Shown here: one piece after another, positions 25,878 through 34,674 of the stretch
Layout: every line of letters begins with the position of its first letter
How positions within the stretch are numbered: position 1 is the first letter of the stretch
Assembly (NCBI RefSeq): GCF_003752175.1
Contig: NZ_RJVF01000008.1
Location: 1,050,073-1,114,072, forward strand
Origin: Comamonas sp. BIGb0124
GTDB lineage: Bacteria > Pseudomonadota > Gammaproteobacteria > Burkholderiales > Burkholderiaceae_C
DNA length: 64,000 nucleotides
Reading direction: 5' to 3'
Position numbers and translations under genes: made by a program
Notes under the pieces: model-generated
The model's database searches: none
What the model was told of the DNA's origin: nothing
The model's input: only the letters and a program-made list of their open reading frames with translations

Positions 25878-26987
25878 ATGCCTGCGATCGCCCCCCACGC
25901 CCCCCACACCGCACTGGCCGGACCGGGTGCCTCCGAAGGGCATGGCTGGGCAGCGCAATGGCCGCGCCTGCCCGGGCTGCTGGTCGCGCTGGGCATCGCC
26001 GCAATCGCCATCGCGATGGGTCGATGGCACTGGCTCGCCGACCACGGGCTGAGCCCGCTGGTGTTGGCCATCGCCCTGGGCATCGCGGCCGGCAACACGG
26101 TCTATCCGCGCTGGGCGGCGGCCTGCGACGCGGGTGTCGGTCACGCCAAGCAGACCTGGCTGCGGGCCGGCATCGTGCTCTACGGCCTGCGCCTGACGCT
26201 GCAGGACATCGCCCACCTGGGTTGGGCCGGCTTGGCCGTGGATGCGCTGGTACTGAGCAGCACCTTCGTGCTGGCGGTCTGGCTGGGCACCCGTTGGCTG
26301 GGCCTGGAGCGAAGCACGGCGGTGCTGATCGGGGCCGGCAGTTCGATCTGCGGAGCGGCGGCCGTGCTGGCCACGGCACCGGTGGCGCGCGCACGCAACG
26401 ATCAGGTCGCCGTGGCGGTCGCCACGGTGGTGGTGTTCGGCACGCTGGCGGTCTTCATCTACCCCACGCTGGCTGCCGCGCTGCAACCGGCCGTGGGCGA
26501 TCCCCGGTTTGCCGGACTCTACATGGGCTCGACCATCCATGAGGTCGCGCAGGTGGTGGCTGCCGGCCGCAGCCTGGGCGAAGGCACGGCCGACATGGCC
26601 ATCGTCGCCAAGCTGGTGCGGGTGCTGATGCTGGCGCCGTTCCTGGTGGCACTGTCGTGGTGGCTGGGCCGCGACCGGTCGGGCCGGGACGGACAGTCCG
26701 GCCATGCCGGCCGGCAACCCGCGATTGCCGTTCCGTGGTTTGCCGTCGCCTTCATGGCGGTGGTGGCGCTGCATTCGCTGTTCCCGCTGCCCGCTGTCGT
26801 GAGCCAGGCGGCCATGACACTGGACACCGTGCTGCTGGCCACGGCCATGGCGGCGCTCGGCCTGGGCACGCACCACACCGCGATCCGGCGCGCCGGCATC
26901 AGACCCCTGATCCTGGCCAGTGTGCTGTTCGCCTGGCTGCTGGGTGGCGGCGCCCTCATCAACGCCGTCGCACTGCGCCTCGGCTGA
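25878..26987 (+). CDS. yeiH: YeiH/UPF0324-family membrane protein (putative sulfate exporter family)
   Basis: A 369-residue inner-membrane protein with about ten spans. Family markers include LVLAIALGIAAGNTVYPRW, AGIVLYGLRLTLQDIAHLGW, IGAGSSICGAAAVLATAPV, MGSTIHEVAQVVAAGR and LRVLM-type segments (KLVRVLMLAPFLV). The family is listed as putative sulfate or sulfite/organosulfonate-related exporters, but the true substrate in this organism is unknown. It is divergently transcribed from a YeiE-like regulator, which supports a shared role. No sulfonate-degradation genes are nearby. Confidence 0.92.
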   Translation: MPAIAPHAPHTALAGPGASEGHGWAAQWPRLPGLLVALGIAAIAIAMGRWHWLADHGLSPLVLAIALGIAAGNTVYPRWAAACDAGVGHAKQTWLRAGIVLYGLRLTLQDIAHLGWAGLAVDALVLSSTFVLAVWLGTRWLGLERSTAVLIGAGSSICGAAAVLATAPVARARNDQVAVAVATVVVFGTLAVFIYPTLAAALQPAVGDPRFAGLYMGSTIHEVAQVVAAGRSLGEGTADMAIVAKLVRVLMLAPFLVALSWWLGRDRSGRDGQSGHAGRQPAIAVPWFAVAFMAVVALHSLFPLPAVVSQAAMTLDTVLLATAMAALGLGTHHTAIRRAGIRPLILASVLFAWLLGGGALINAVALRLG

Positions 26988-27086
26988 TCGCAGCCGGCCA
27001 CGATTCAAAAAACAAACGGGGCCATTTTCCTAGGGATTGGTGCCGGCCTGCATACGAATTCAGCCATTCGCCCTGACAATAAAGGC

Positions 27087-28199
27087 ATGCCCCGCGTGAT
27101 TCCACTGATCGACCAGCGGCTGGCCAGCCTGGCCGGCCGCGCGCTGCCGCATGGGCCATCCGCCCCCACCGGACACCTACTCGACGGACGCGGCCGGCCC
27201 TTGCGCGACCTGCGCATCAGCGTGATCGATCGCTGCAACTTTCGCTGCAGCTATTGCATGCCCAAGGAAAAGTTCGGCAAGGACTATCGTTATCTGCCGC
27301 ACCAGGCCCTGCTGACTTTCGAGGAAATCTCGCGCCTGGCGCGTCTCTTTGCCGCCCACGGCACGCGCAAGCTGCGCCTGACCGGCGGTGAACCCCTGCT
27401 GCGCAAGGATCTCGAGGTGCTGGTGGCCCAGCTCGCCGCCATCCGCTCGGCAGACGGCCTGCCGCTCGACCTCACGCTGACCACCAACGGTTCGCTGTTG
27501 GCCCGCAAGGCCGCGACCCTGCGCGATGCGGGTCTGCACCGCGTCACGGTCAGCCTCGATGCGCTGGACGACGCGGTGTTCCGGCGCATGAACGATGTCG
27601 ACTTCCCCGTCGCCGACGTGCTGCACGGCATCGAAGTCGCGCAGGCGGTCGGCCTGGGCCCCGTCAAGGTCAACATGGTGGTCAAGCGCGGCGTCAACGA
27701 CCATGAAATCGTCGCCATGGCCCGGCACTTCCGTGGCACGGGCGTGGTCTTGCGTTTCATCGAGTACATGGACGTCGGCAGCAGCAACGGCTGGCGCATG
27801 GCGGACGTCGTGCCCTCGCGCGAGGTTCTGGCGCGCCTGTCCGCGCACTGGACACTCGAGCCTCTGGATGCCTCGACCCCCGGCGAGACCGCACAGCGCT
27901 GGGCCTATGCGGACGGCGGCGGCGAGATCGGCCTGATCAGCAGCGTGACCCAGGCCTTCTGCGGAGACTGCAACCGGGCACGCCTGTCGACCGAGGGCCA
28001 GCTTTTTCTGTGCCTGTTCGCCAACCGGGGCCACGATCTGCGCAGCCTGTTGCGCGGGGGAGCCAGCGACGAAACGCTGAGCCGTGCCATCGCGGCCGTC
28101 TGGAGCGGTCGGCAAGACCATTATTCGGAACAGCGCGGAGCGGCCGGGGCCGAGATCCAGCCCGAGGACCGCATCGAGATGAGCTACATCGGCGGTTGA
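27087..28199 (+). CDS. moaA: GTP 3',8-cyclase MoaA (molybdenum cofactor synthesis)
   Basis: A 370-residue radical-SAM enzyme that starts molybdopterin synthesis by rearranging GTP. The first 4Fe-4S site is [12 protein letters not shown], the SAM-binding block [16 protein letters not shown], and the second cluster [19 protein letters not shown] (C-x2-C-x13-C). The C-terminus ends in the required GG dipeptide (EMSYIGG). An N-terminal extension of about 35 residues precedes the core. It stands alone; no other moa or moe genes are in the window, so the pathway is completed elsewhere. No molybdenum-cofactor riboswitch is visible in the 99-base leader. Confidence 0.97.
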   Translation: MPRVIPLIDQRLASLAGRALPHGPSAPTGHLLDGRGRPLRDLRISVIDRCNFRCSYCMPKEKFGKDYRYLPHQALLTFEEISRLARLFAAHGTRKLRLTGGEPLLRKDLEVLVAQLAAIRSADGLPLDLTLTTNGSLLARKAATLRDAGLHRVTVSLDALDDAVFRRMNDVDFPVADVLHGIEVAQAVGLGPVKVNMVVKRGVNDHEIVAMARHFRGTGVVLRFIEYMDVGSSNGWRMADVVPSREVLARLSAHWTLEPLDASTPGETAQRWAYADGGGEIGLISSVTQAFCGDCNRARLSTEGQLFLCLFANRGHDLRSLLRGGASDETLSRAIAAVWSGRQDHYSEQRGAAGAEIQPEDRIEMSYIGG

Positions 28200-28231
28200 C
28201 GGCGTAGACGGCGCCAGTCGGCCCTGCGCCC

Positions 28232-28816
28232 TTATCGGCGGTCCACCAGCGCGTGCGCAATCGTGCCCAGGTCCACGTATTCCAGTTCGCTGCCCACGGG
28301 CACGCCCCGGGCCAGCCGGGTGACCGCGACGCCCTTGGACTTGAGCCGTTCGGAGATCACATGCGCGGTGACTTCACCCTCTGCGGTGAAGTTCGTGGCC
28401 AGGATGACCTCTTGCACCACGCCATCCTCGGCGCGCTCGAACAGCTTGGCCAGTCCGATGTCGCGCGGACCGACGCCGTCGAGCGGACTGAGCTTGCCCA
28501 TGAGCACGAAGTAGAGCCCCTTATAGGCCCCCGTGCGTTCGAGTGCGGCTTCGTCGGCAGGCGTTTCGATGACGCACAGCTTGCTGCGGTCACGCCCCGC
28601 GTCGCGGCAGACCGCGCAGACGTCGTCGTCGGTCAGCGTATTGCACAGCCGGCAATGGCGGACATCGCGGGCGGCCTGCTGGAGTGCCTGCGCAATGAGC
28701 TGGGCGCCTTCGCGGTCGTGCTGCAGCAGGTGGTAGGCCATGCGCGAGGCCGACTTGGCCCCGACGCCGGGCAACCGGCGCAGCGCCTCGGTCAGGGCGG
28801 CGACCGACGCGCTCAT
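28232..28816 (-). CDS. recR: Recombination protein RecR
   Basis: A 194-residue protein that works with RecF and RecO to load RecA at gaps. The helix-hairpin-helix is [21 protein letters not shown] and the zinc finger [16 protein letters not shown]. The Toprim domain begins [21 protein letters not shown], and a Walker-like C-terminal segment has [15 protein letters not shown]. It is the third gene of dnaX-ybaB-recR, a conserved arrangement. Confidence 0.97.
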   Translation of the reverse strand: MSASVAALTEALRRLPGVGAKSASRMAYHLLQHDREGAQLIAQALQQAARDVRHCRLCNTLTDDDVCAVCRDAGRDRSKLCVIETPADEAALERTGAYKGLYFVLMGKLSPLDGVGPRDIGLAKLFERAEDGVVQEVILATNFTAEGEVTAHVISERLKSKGVAVTRLARGVPVGSELEYVDLGTIAHALVDRR

Positions 28817-28883
28817 GCCCCGGCCTTCGTGGCAAAGGCCGGCAACAACCGAAGGAGACGAGGCAGCAGCAAGTCCGCTCCGA

Positions 28884-29207
28884 TCAGAACGGCAGCTTCA
28901 TGCCGCCAGGCAGGCCGGCGGAGAGCTTGCCCATCTTTTCCTGCTCGACATCGGCAGCCCGGCGCACGGCGGCGTTGAAGGCTGCGGCCACCAGGTCTTC
29001 GAGCATGTCCTTGTCGTCGGCCAGCAGGCTGGGATCGATCTCGATGCGCTTGACGTCGTGCTTGCAGGTCATCGTGACCTTGACCAGGCCGGCACCGGAT
29101 TCGCCCTGCACCTCGATCAGCGCCAGCTCTTCCTGGGCTTTCTTGAGGTTGTCCTGCATGGCCTGAGCCTGCTTCATGAGACCGGCGAGTTGTCCTTTGT
29201 TGAACAT
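28884..29207 (-). CDS. ybaB: YbaB/EbfC nucleoid-associated protein
   Basis: A 107-residue DNA-binding protein that forms dimers with a tweezer-like shape. The start [20 protein letters not shown] is a coiled-coil-type helix. Conserved features are [19 protein letters not shown] and RIEIDPSLL. The C-terminus [17 protein letters not shown] is typical of the family. It is located between dnaX and recR, as in most proteobacteria. Confidence 0.96.
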   Translation of the reverse strand: MFNKGQLAGLMKQAQAMQDNLKKAQEELALIEVQGESGAGLVKVTMTCKHDVKRIEIDPSLLADDKDMLEDLVAAAFNAAVRRAADVEQEKMGKLSAGLPGGMKLPF

Positions 29208-29321
29208 GATGGTGTTTCCTTTGAGAGTACGAATGTGGGGATGAAGGCGGGGTCCACAAACCAGACCGGCATTGTGGCACCTGCGGCCGGCCGGCCGGAC
29301 CCGCCGTGCGAAATCGCGGGC

Positions 29322-31514
29322 TCAGTCGACCGGTGCGATGCTGCCCGGCACCACGCGTGCATCGAAATCGCGGATCAGCGCCTGGACGTAGGGATCGGCC
29401 ATGATGCGCTCGCGCGCGGCCTCGAGCCGCTCGGCCTGCGCCAGCGCCTGCCGTTTGGCCGGGCTGTCCTTGACCGTGCCGACCTCGACCTGCAGTTTGA
29501 CGGCATGGCCCGCTTCGGCCAGCACACCTTGCAGGCGTTCGCGCAGCGCGGCCGATGCCAGCGACTCGCTTTCGACACGCAGGTGCCACAGGCCCTCGTC
29601 GCGGGCAATCAATTGAGACTGGATGGCGAGCTGCCGGACCATGGCGGTGACGGCCTTGCTGGCACAGAGCGATTCCACCAGTTCGAACCAGACATCGCCT
29701 TCCGGCGTCGGTACCAGTTCGGGCGGCGGCACATCGGCTGCGGCAGCGCGGGTCACGCGTTGCTCGGTACGGGCTCCGGGCTCGGGCTGCTGGCGGACGG
29801 GGATGTTGAGCACGCGTCCGGCGTCACCGCGAACGGCCTCGTTGCGCTTCGCCGCATCGGCGGATGCGGCAGGCGCCGGACGATCGGACAGGTCGCGGTT
29901 CTCGGGCGCACTGCCCTCGCCCCAGCCGTCGGCCATGCTCTGCCAGGAGGCGGCTTCGGAATCCTCCCAGGGCGGCACGTCGTCGGCGACGGCGGGCTGC
30001 GCCGCAGCGGGCGCCGGCCGGCTCGCGGCGGCGGCAGGCCGGGGCTGCTGGGGTGCGGGCTGGCGTTGAGGCGCAGCAGAAGGCGCGGGCACCTCGGAGG
30101 CCGGGGGCCGGGCGACCGGCTCCACCGCCGTGGCAGCATCCGGTTCGCCACGCTGGGCGACCGGTCTTTCGGCCGGAGCGGGAGTCGAAACGGGGGGCGG
30201 GATCGCCGCCGTGGCCGGAGCGGCTGCTGCAGGCGATCGCGCCGGTTCGGCGGGGGTCGGTTGGACGGCCGGCGCCACCGCGCCGGCACCGGGATTCGGC
30301 GCACCCTGCGCGGCCTGCAAGGCCGGCGCAGGCGGCGGAACCGGAGCAAAAGCCGGCGATTCAGCTTTCAGCGCTGTTTTTTTTTCAGCCGAGGCTGCCG
30401 AGCCCTCTGCCGAAGCCGGCTTGAACGCCAGCAGCCGCAGCAGCGTCATGGTGAGCGCCGCATACTCGTCGGGTGCCAGGCCCAGTTCGCCGCGGCCGTG
30501 CAGGCACAGGCTGTAGAGCAGTTGGGTCTCGTCGGCCGGCATCAGGGTCGCCAGCCGCCGGATGTCCGCGGCTTCCGGGTCGGCCGAATCGGGAGTCATG
30601 TCGGGCACCGCCTGATGCACGGCCATGCGCTGGAGCACAAACGTCATTTCTTCCAGCGTGGAGGCGGCCGACAGCCCATGCAGCCGCAGGGTGTCCGAGG
30701 TCTCGACCACGGTGCGGCCATCGTTCTGCGCCAGGGCTTCGATCAGCCGCAGCACATAGGTGCGGTCGACGGCACCCAGCATCTGGCGCACCGGAGCCTC
30801 ATGCAGCTCGCCGCTGCCGAAGGCGATGGCCTGGTCGGTCAGGCTCAGCGCATCGCGCATCGAGCCGCGCGCCGCACGGGCCAGCAGACGCAGGGCCTGG
30901 GGTTCGGACGAGACCTGCTCGGCCGCCAGCACACGCGTGAGGTGATCGAGCACCGTATCGGGCGCCATCGGGCGCAGATTGAACTGCAGGCAACGCGAGA
31001 GGACCGTCACCGGTACCTTCTGGGGATCGGTGGTCGCGAGCACGAACTTCAGGTATTCGGGGGGCTCCTCCAGCGTCTTGAGCATGGCGTTGAAGGCATG
31101 ATTGGTCATCATGTGCACTTCGTCGATCATGAAGACCTTGAAGCGGCCCTGGACCGGCTTGTAGACCGCCTGCTCGAGCAGCGACTGGATCTCGTCGACG
31201 CCACGGTTGGAGGCGGCGTCGAGCTCGGTGTAGTCGGGAAACCGGCCGCTGTCGATGTCGCGGCAGGCGGCACAGACGCCGCAGGGCGTCGCCGTGATGC
31301 CGCCCTGGCCGTCGGGGCCGGTGCAGTTGAGCGACTTGGCCAGAATGCGCGAGACCGTGGTCTTGCCCACGCCGCGCGTTCCGGTGAAAAGATAGGCATG
31401 GTGCAGGCGCTGCTGCGTGAGCGCATTGCTCAGAGCCTGCACCACATGTTCTTGCCCGACGAGTTCGGCAAAATTCTTGGGTCGGTATTTGCGGGCCAGC
31501 ACGAGATAGGACAT
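29322..31514 (-). CDS. dnaX: DNA polymerase III tau/gamma subunit with an internal A9 slippage tract
   Basis: A 730-residue clamp-loader subunit. The AAA+ core starts MSYLVLARKYRPKNFAELVG, with Walker A GTRGVGKTT, the zinc cysteines in CGVCAACRDI, Walker B VFMIDEVHMMT and sensor 1 VLATTDPQKVP. Domain III ends near residue 370. Then comes a long Pro/Ala-rich linker (about 380-600), followed by the tau-specific C-terminal domain that contacts DnaB and the polymerase. A run of nine A on the coding strand (30385 to 30377, codons 377-380, EKKT) lies exactly between core and linker. Both other frames stop within about six codons. Ribosomal or transcriptional slippage would yield a gamma form of about 380 residues. 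The ATG at 31514 was chosen as the conserved start. Confidence 0.97.
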   Translation of the reverse strand: MSYLVLARKYRPKNFAELVGQEHVVQALSNALTQQRLHHAYLFTGTRGVGKTTVSRILAKSLNCTGPDGQGGITATPCGVCAACRDIDSGRFPDYTELDAASNRGVDEIQSLLEQAVYKPVQGRFKVFMIDEVHMMTNHAFNAMLKTLEEPPEYLKFVLATTDPQKVPVTVLSRCLQFNLRPMAPDTVLDHLTRVLAAEQVSSEPQALRLLARAARGSMRDALSLTDQAIAFGSGELHEAPVRQMLGAVDRTYVLRLIEALAQNDGRTVVETSDTLRLHGLSAASTLEEMTFVLQRMAVHQAVPDMTPDSADPEAADIRRLATLMPADETQLLYSLCLHGRGELGLAPDEYAALTMTLLRLLAFKPASAEGSAASAEKKTALKAESPAFAPVPPPAPALQAAQGAPNPGAGAVAPAVQPTPAEPARSPAAAAPATAAIPPPVSTPAPAERPVAQRGEPDAATAVEPVARPPASEVPAPSAAPQRQPAPQQPRPAAAASRPAPAAAQPAVADDVPPWEDSEAASWQSMADGWGEGSAPENRDLSDRPAPAASADAAKRNEAVRGDAGRVLNIPVRQQPEPGARTEQRVTRAAAADVPPPELVPTPEGDVWFELVESLCASKAVTAMVRQLAIQSQLIARDEGLWHLRVESESLASAALRERLQGVLAEAGHAVKLQVEVGTVKDSPAKRQALAQAERLEAARERIMADPYVQALIRDFDARVVPGSIAPVD
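30377..30385 (-). promoter_or_regulatory. A9 slippery tract in dnaX, candidate programmed frameshift
   Basis: Nine T on the plus strand, so nine A in the dnaX message, in the context GAA AAA AAA ACA. A -1 shift reads AAC AGC GCT GAA AGC TGA, a stop after five codons. A +1 shift reads CAG CGC TGA, a stop after two codons. dnaX of E. coli uses a ribosomal A6G slip and that of Thermus an A9 transcriptional slip for the gamma subunit. No clear stimulatory stem is visible. Confidence 0.75.
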
Positions 31515-31657
31515 GGGCGGCATTCTAAGGTGAGCGGAGGCCCTGTTCACGCAGCAGCCGGATTCCGGACCTCCCGCCGGGGGCCGTCGGGGCCGTTGCC
31601 CTGGGCAGCAGCCCCTGGATACAGCGGCCTGGCCCCGGGTTCACGTGCGATGCGGGA

Positions 31658-32122
31658 TCAGACGTGACGCAGCCCGGCCGCCCGGACTTCGGGCTCGGGC
31701 GCCGGGGCCCGGTCTGCACGCTGGTGCAACGCCTGCATGATGCCGCAATGCGGCCCCTGGCCGTCGCAGCGCCCCCGGATGGACAGCAGATCGCGCTCCA
31801 GCACCCGCAGTTCCTCCAGTCGTTCGCGAACGTGGCGCAGGTGCTCGTCCAGGGTGACCTGGGCGCGTAAGCAGTCTGCCGAGTCGCGCAGATCCAGATC
31901 GAGCAGGGTCCGGACCTCCTCGAGCGACATGTCGAGGGCGCGGCACAGGCGGATGAAACGCAGCCGGTGGACGTCCTCCTCGCTGTACAGCCGGTAGCTG
32001 GCCTCGCTGCGCAAGCCGGGGGGCAGAAGTCCCTGCTTTTCGTAGAAACGGATGCTGGCGGCGCTCAGCCCGGACTCGCTCGCGGCCTGGCCGATACGGT
32101 AGTGCGGTCTTTCATCGGGCAT
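31658..32122 (-). CDS. MerR-family heavy-metal regulator (CadR/PbrR type)
   Basis: A 154-residue dimeric metal-sensing activator. The N-terminal winged helix is YRIGQAASESGLSAASIRFYEKQGLL, followed by the dimerisation helix. Three cysteines stand where PbrR and CadR bind metal: one in RDSADCLRAQ at the start of the long helix and a C-x6-C pair in GRCDGQGPHCG. This suggests Pb, Cd or Zn rather than Cu or Hg. The start MPDERPHYRIGQ at 32122 leaves a 40-base gap to the divergent P-type ATPase, and that gap carries the operator. The pair forms a metal-inducible efflux module. Confidence 0.92.
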   Translation of the reverse strand: MPDERPHYRIGQAASESGLSAASIRFYEKQGLLPPGLRSEASYRLYSEEDVHRLRFIRLCRALDMSLEEVRTLLDLDLRDSADCLRAQVTLDEHLRHVRERLEELRVLERDLLSIRGRCDGQGPHCGIMQALHQRADRAPAPEPEVRAAGLRHV

Positions 32123-32125
32123 GGG

Positions 32126-32156
32126 TTGACCTTCAAGTGGCTTCAAGGTTTCCAAT
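32126..32156 (+). promoter_or_regulatory. MerR-type promoter with 19-bp spacer and internal dyad
   Basis: A -35 TTGACC (32126-32131) and a -10 TCCAAT (32151-32156) are separated by 19 bases, the over-long spacing typical of MerR-activated promoters. The near-perfect dyad ACCTTCAAG-TGG-CTTCAAGGT fills the spacer. Transcription would start near 32,163, at the ATG of the ATPase. Confidence 0.75.
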
Positions 32157-32162
32157 GATGCC

Positions 32163-34544
32163 ATGGACACCCGCACACGCCCCGCCCCCCATGACCATGA
32201 CCATGACCATGAACATGACCAAACGCATCGCCACGGTTCCGAGTCACACGGTCATCCTGCGCCGGGGAAAAAACACGACCACGCCCATCGTCACGACCAC
32301 GGCCACGGCCATGCCGACGCCTGCTGCGGCGCCACGGCCCTGCCCCCGGCCAGCCCGGCGCCGGCCGGGGGCACGCGCCGCCGCATCCCGGACATGGACT
32401 GTGCGGTCGAGGCCAACGAGATCCGCGGGCTGGTCGAGGGCCTTCCGGGTGTGAACGACCTGCACTTCGATCTGAAGGCCCGGGTGCTGACGATCTCGGC
32501 CGATGCCGAAGCGGCCGCACAGGCCTTTGCGCGCATCGAAGGCGCGGGTTTCCGCACCCAGGCGTTGGACACCGAGGGCGAGGATGGTGCCGCGGCGCAC
32601 GCGCCGCTCTCCGGTCAGCCGGGTCTGCCGCGCCTGATCGCCGCACTGGTCCTGGCGCTGGCGGCCGAGGCCACGGCTTTTGCCGCCCCGGAAGGCCTGG
32701 TCGCACAGGGCCTCGGCATGGGCATGGCCGCAGCGGCGATCGCACTCTCGGGATTCGACGTCTACCGCAAGGGCCTGGTGGCGCTGCGCCACGGCCGCCT
32801 CAACATCAACGCCCTGATGACGGTCGCCGTCACCGGCGCGGCACTGATCGGCCAGTGGCCGGAAGCCGCCATGGTGATGGCGCTGTATGCCATCGCCGAG
32901 CTGATCGAGGCTCGCGCAGCCGAGCGTGCACGCGGCGCGATCCGGGACCTGCTCGACACCGGCCCCGACCAGACCCTCGCCCGCCAGGCCGACGGTTCAT
33001 GGCAACCGAAGGCCATCGGCGAGATCCGCGTCGGTGACCGCATCCGCACCAGACCCGGCGAACGCATCGCGCTCGACGGCGTGATCGAGGCCGGCCAGAC
33101 CAGCGTCGACCAGGCGCCCATCACCGGCGAAAGCCTGCCCGTCGACAAGATCCCGGGCGACACCGTCTTTGCCGGCACCATCAACACCACCGCCACCATC
33201 GACGTGCGGGTGACTTCGGCCACCGGCGACAACCTCATCGACCGCATCATCGCGGCCGTCGAGCAGGCCCAGCAGGCGCGCGCGCCGACACAACGATTCG
33301 TCGACCGCTTCGCCCGCATCTACACGCCGGCCGTCTTCGTCATCGCCCTGCTGGCGGCCATCGTGCCGCCGCTGCTGCTGGACTGGACCTGGCTGGACGC
33401 CATCTACAAGGCCCTGGTGCTGCTGGTCATCGCCTGCCCCTGCGCGCTGGTCATCGCCACGCCCGTCACCGTGGTCAGCGGCCTGACAGCCGCCGCGCGT
33501 CGCGGCATCCTGATCAAGGGCGGCACCTTCCTCGAAAACCTGCGGCGCGTGCGAGCCGTTGCACTGGACAAGACCGGCACGGTCACCACCGGCGCCCCGG
33601 CGCTGGTCGCTTTCGAATCCGTGCCCCATGGGCTCGCCCGCGACCCCTTGCTTGCGCCGGCCACCGTCCCGTCCGGCGAGAAGCCGGATGCCGAGAGCCT
33701 GCGCATCGCACGCGCCCTGGCGTTGCAATCCGATCATCCGGTCTCCAAGGCCATCGCGGCCGGATTGGCCCGGGCCGACGGCGGCCTGCCGGAAGTCACG
33801 GGCTTCCAGGCCCTGGCCGGACGCGGCGTGCAGGGCTCGATCGGCGGCACCGACTACGTTCTGGGCAACCTGCGGCTCGCGCAATCGTTCGGCCCCGTGC
33901 CGCCAGGCCTGGCCGAGCGGCTGGCCGAGCACGAACGGCAAGGCCGCACCGTGACCCTGCTGGCCGGCCCGCAAGGCGTGCTCGCCATGCTGGCCGTGGC
34001 CGACACCATCAAGGCCAGCAGCCGCGAAGCCGTGGCCACGCTCAAGGCCATGGGTGTGGTGCCCGTGATGCTCAGCGGCGACAACACCGCCACGGCCCGC
34101 GCCATTGCGGCCGAGGCCGGCATCGAAGACGCCCGCGGCGATCTGCTGCCCGAAAACAAACAGCAGGCGATCGTCGACCTGCAGCGGCAGTACGGCGCCA
34201 CCGCCATGGCCGGCGACGGCATCAACGATGCGCCCGCCCTGGCCCAGGCCGACATCGGCGTGGCCATGGGCGCCATCGGCACCGACACCGCCATCGAGAC
34301 TGCCGACGTGGTGCTGATGACCGACGACCTGCGCAACATTCCCTTGGCGATCCGGCTGTCGCACCGCACCCACGGGGTGCTGTGGCAGAACATCGCGCTG
34401 GCCCTGGGCATCAAGGCCGTTTTTCTGGGTCTGGCCCTGGCGGGTTCGGCCACCATGTGGATGGCCGTGTTTGCCGACATGGGTGCGAGCCTGCTGGTGG
34501 TCGGCAACGGACTGCGGCTGCTGCGCGCCGGCCGCACGCCATGA
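32163..34544 (+). CDS. zntA: Zn/Cd/Pb-translocating P-type ATPase (ZntA/CadA type)
   Basis: A 793-residue P1B-type efflux ATPase. The first 60 residues are extremely rich in His (HDHDHDHEHDQTHRH, then HDHAHRHDHGHGH with ADACC), probably a metal buffer. One heavy-metal domain follows with DMDCAVEANEIRGLV, where the usual second Cys is Glu. The core has TGES (PITGESLPVDK), CPC (VIACPCALVIATPV), DKTGTVT, the HP motif (QSDHPVSK) and MAGDGINDAPALAQADIG. CPC with these features fits export of Zn2+, Cd2+ and Pb2+. It is driven by the adjacent MerR regulator. The ATG at 32163 falls on the predicted transcription start, so the message may be leaderless; a later start is possible. Confidence 0.94.
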   Translation: MDTRTRPAPHDHDHDHEHDQTHRHGSESHGHPAPGKKHDHAHRHDHGHGHADACCGATALPPASPAPAGGTRRRIPDMDCAVEANEIRGLVEGLPGVNDLHFDLKARVLTISADAEAAAQAFARIEGAGFRTQALDTEGEDGAAAHAPLSGQPGLPRLIAALVLALAAEATAFAAPEGLVAQGLGMGMAAAAIALSGFDVYRKGLVALRHGRLNINALMTVAVTGAALIGQWPEAAMVMALYAIAELIEARAAERARGAIRDLLDTGPDQTLARQADGSWQPKAIGEIRVGDRIRTRPGERIALDGVIEAGQTSVDQAPITGESLPVDKIPGDTVFAGTINTTATIDVRVTSATGDNLIDRIIAAVEQAQQARAPTQRFVDRFARIYTPAVFVIALLAAIVPPLLLDWTWLDAIYKALVLLVIACPCALVIATPVTVVSGLTAAARRGILIKGGTFLENLRRVRAVALDKTGTVTTGAPALVAFESVPHGLARDPLLAPATVPSGEKPDAESLRIARALALQSDHPVSKAIAAGLARADGGLPEVTGFQALAGRGVQGSIGGTDYVLGNLRLAQSFGPVPPGLAERLAEHERQGRTVTLLAGPQGVLAMLAVADTIKASSREAVATLKAMGVVPVMLSGDNTATARAIAAEAGIEDARGDLLPENKQQAIVDLQRQYGATAMAGDGINDAPALAQADIGVAMGAIGTDTAIETADVVLMTDDLRNIPLAIRLSHRTHGVLWQNIALALGIKAVFLGLALAGSATMWMAVFADMGASLLVVGNGLRLLRAGRTP

Positions 34545-34644
34545 AATCCCTCGGGTATGAGGGTCGCAAGAGGCGGTCGGCTTGATCCTCATGCATCCAC
34601 AAGGTGCTGCAAAGTTTGCCGTCGATGCGATTCTTTTTGCGCTG

Positions 34645-34670
34645 AAGTAGGTATACTGGTCTACCTACTT
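34645..34670. promoter_or_regulatory. Inverted repeat, probable TetR operator
   Basis: AAGTAGGTA at 34645-34653 and its exact complement TACCTACTT at 34662-34670 with an 8-base spacer. The sequence includes TATACT (34652-34657), a likely -10 element, so a bound repressor would block the promoter. It ends four bases before the TetR start codon, which indicates autoregulation. Confidence 0.75.
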
Positions 34671-34674
34671 TTGA

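Noticed and set aside
26988..27086. Molybdenum-cofactor riboswitch before moaA
   Set aside because: The gap is only 99 bases and lacks the stems expected of that RNA class.
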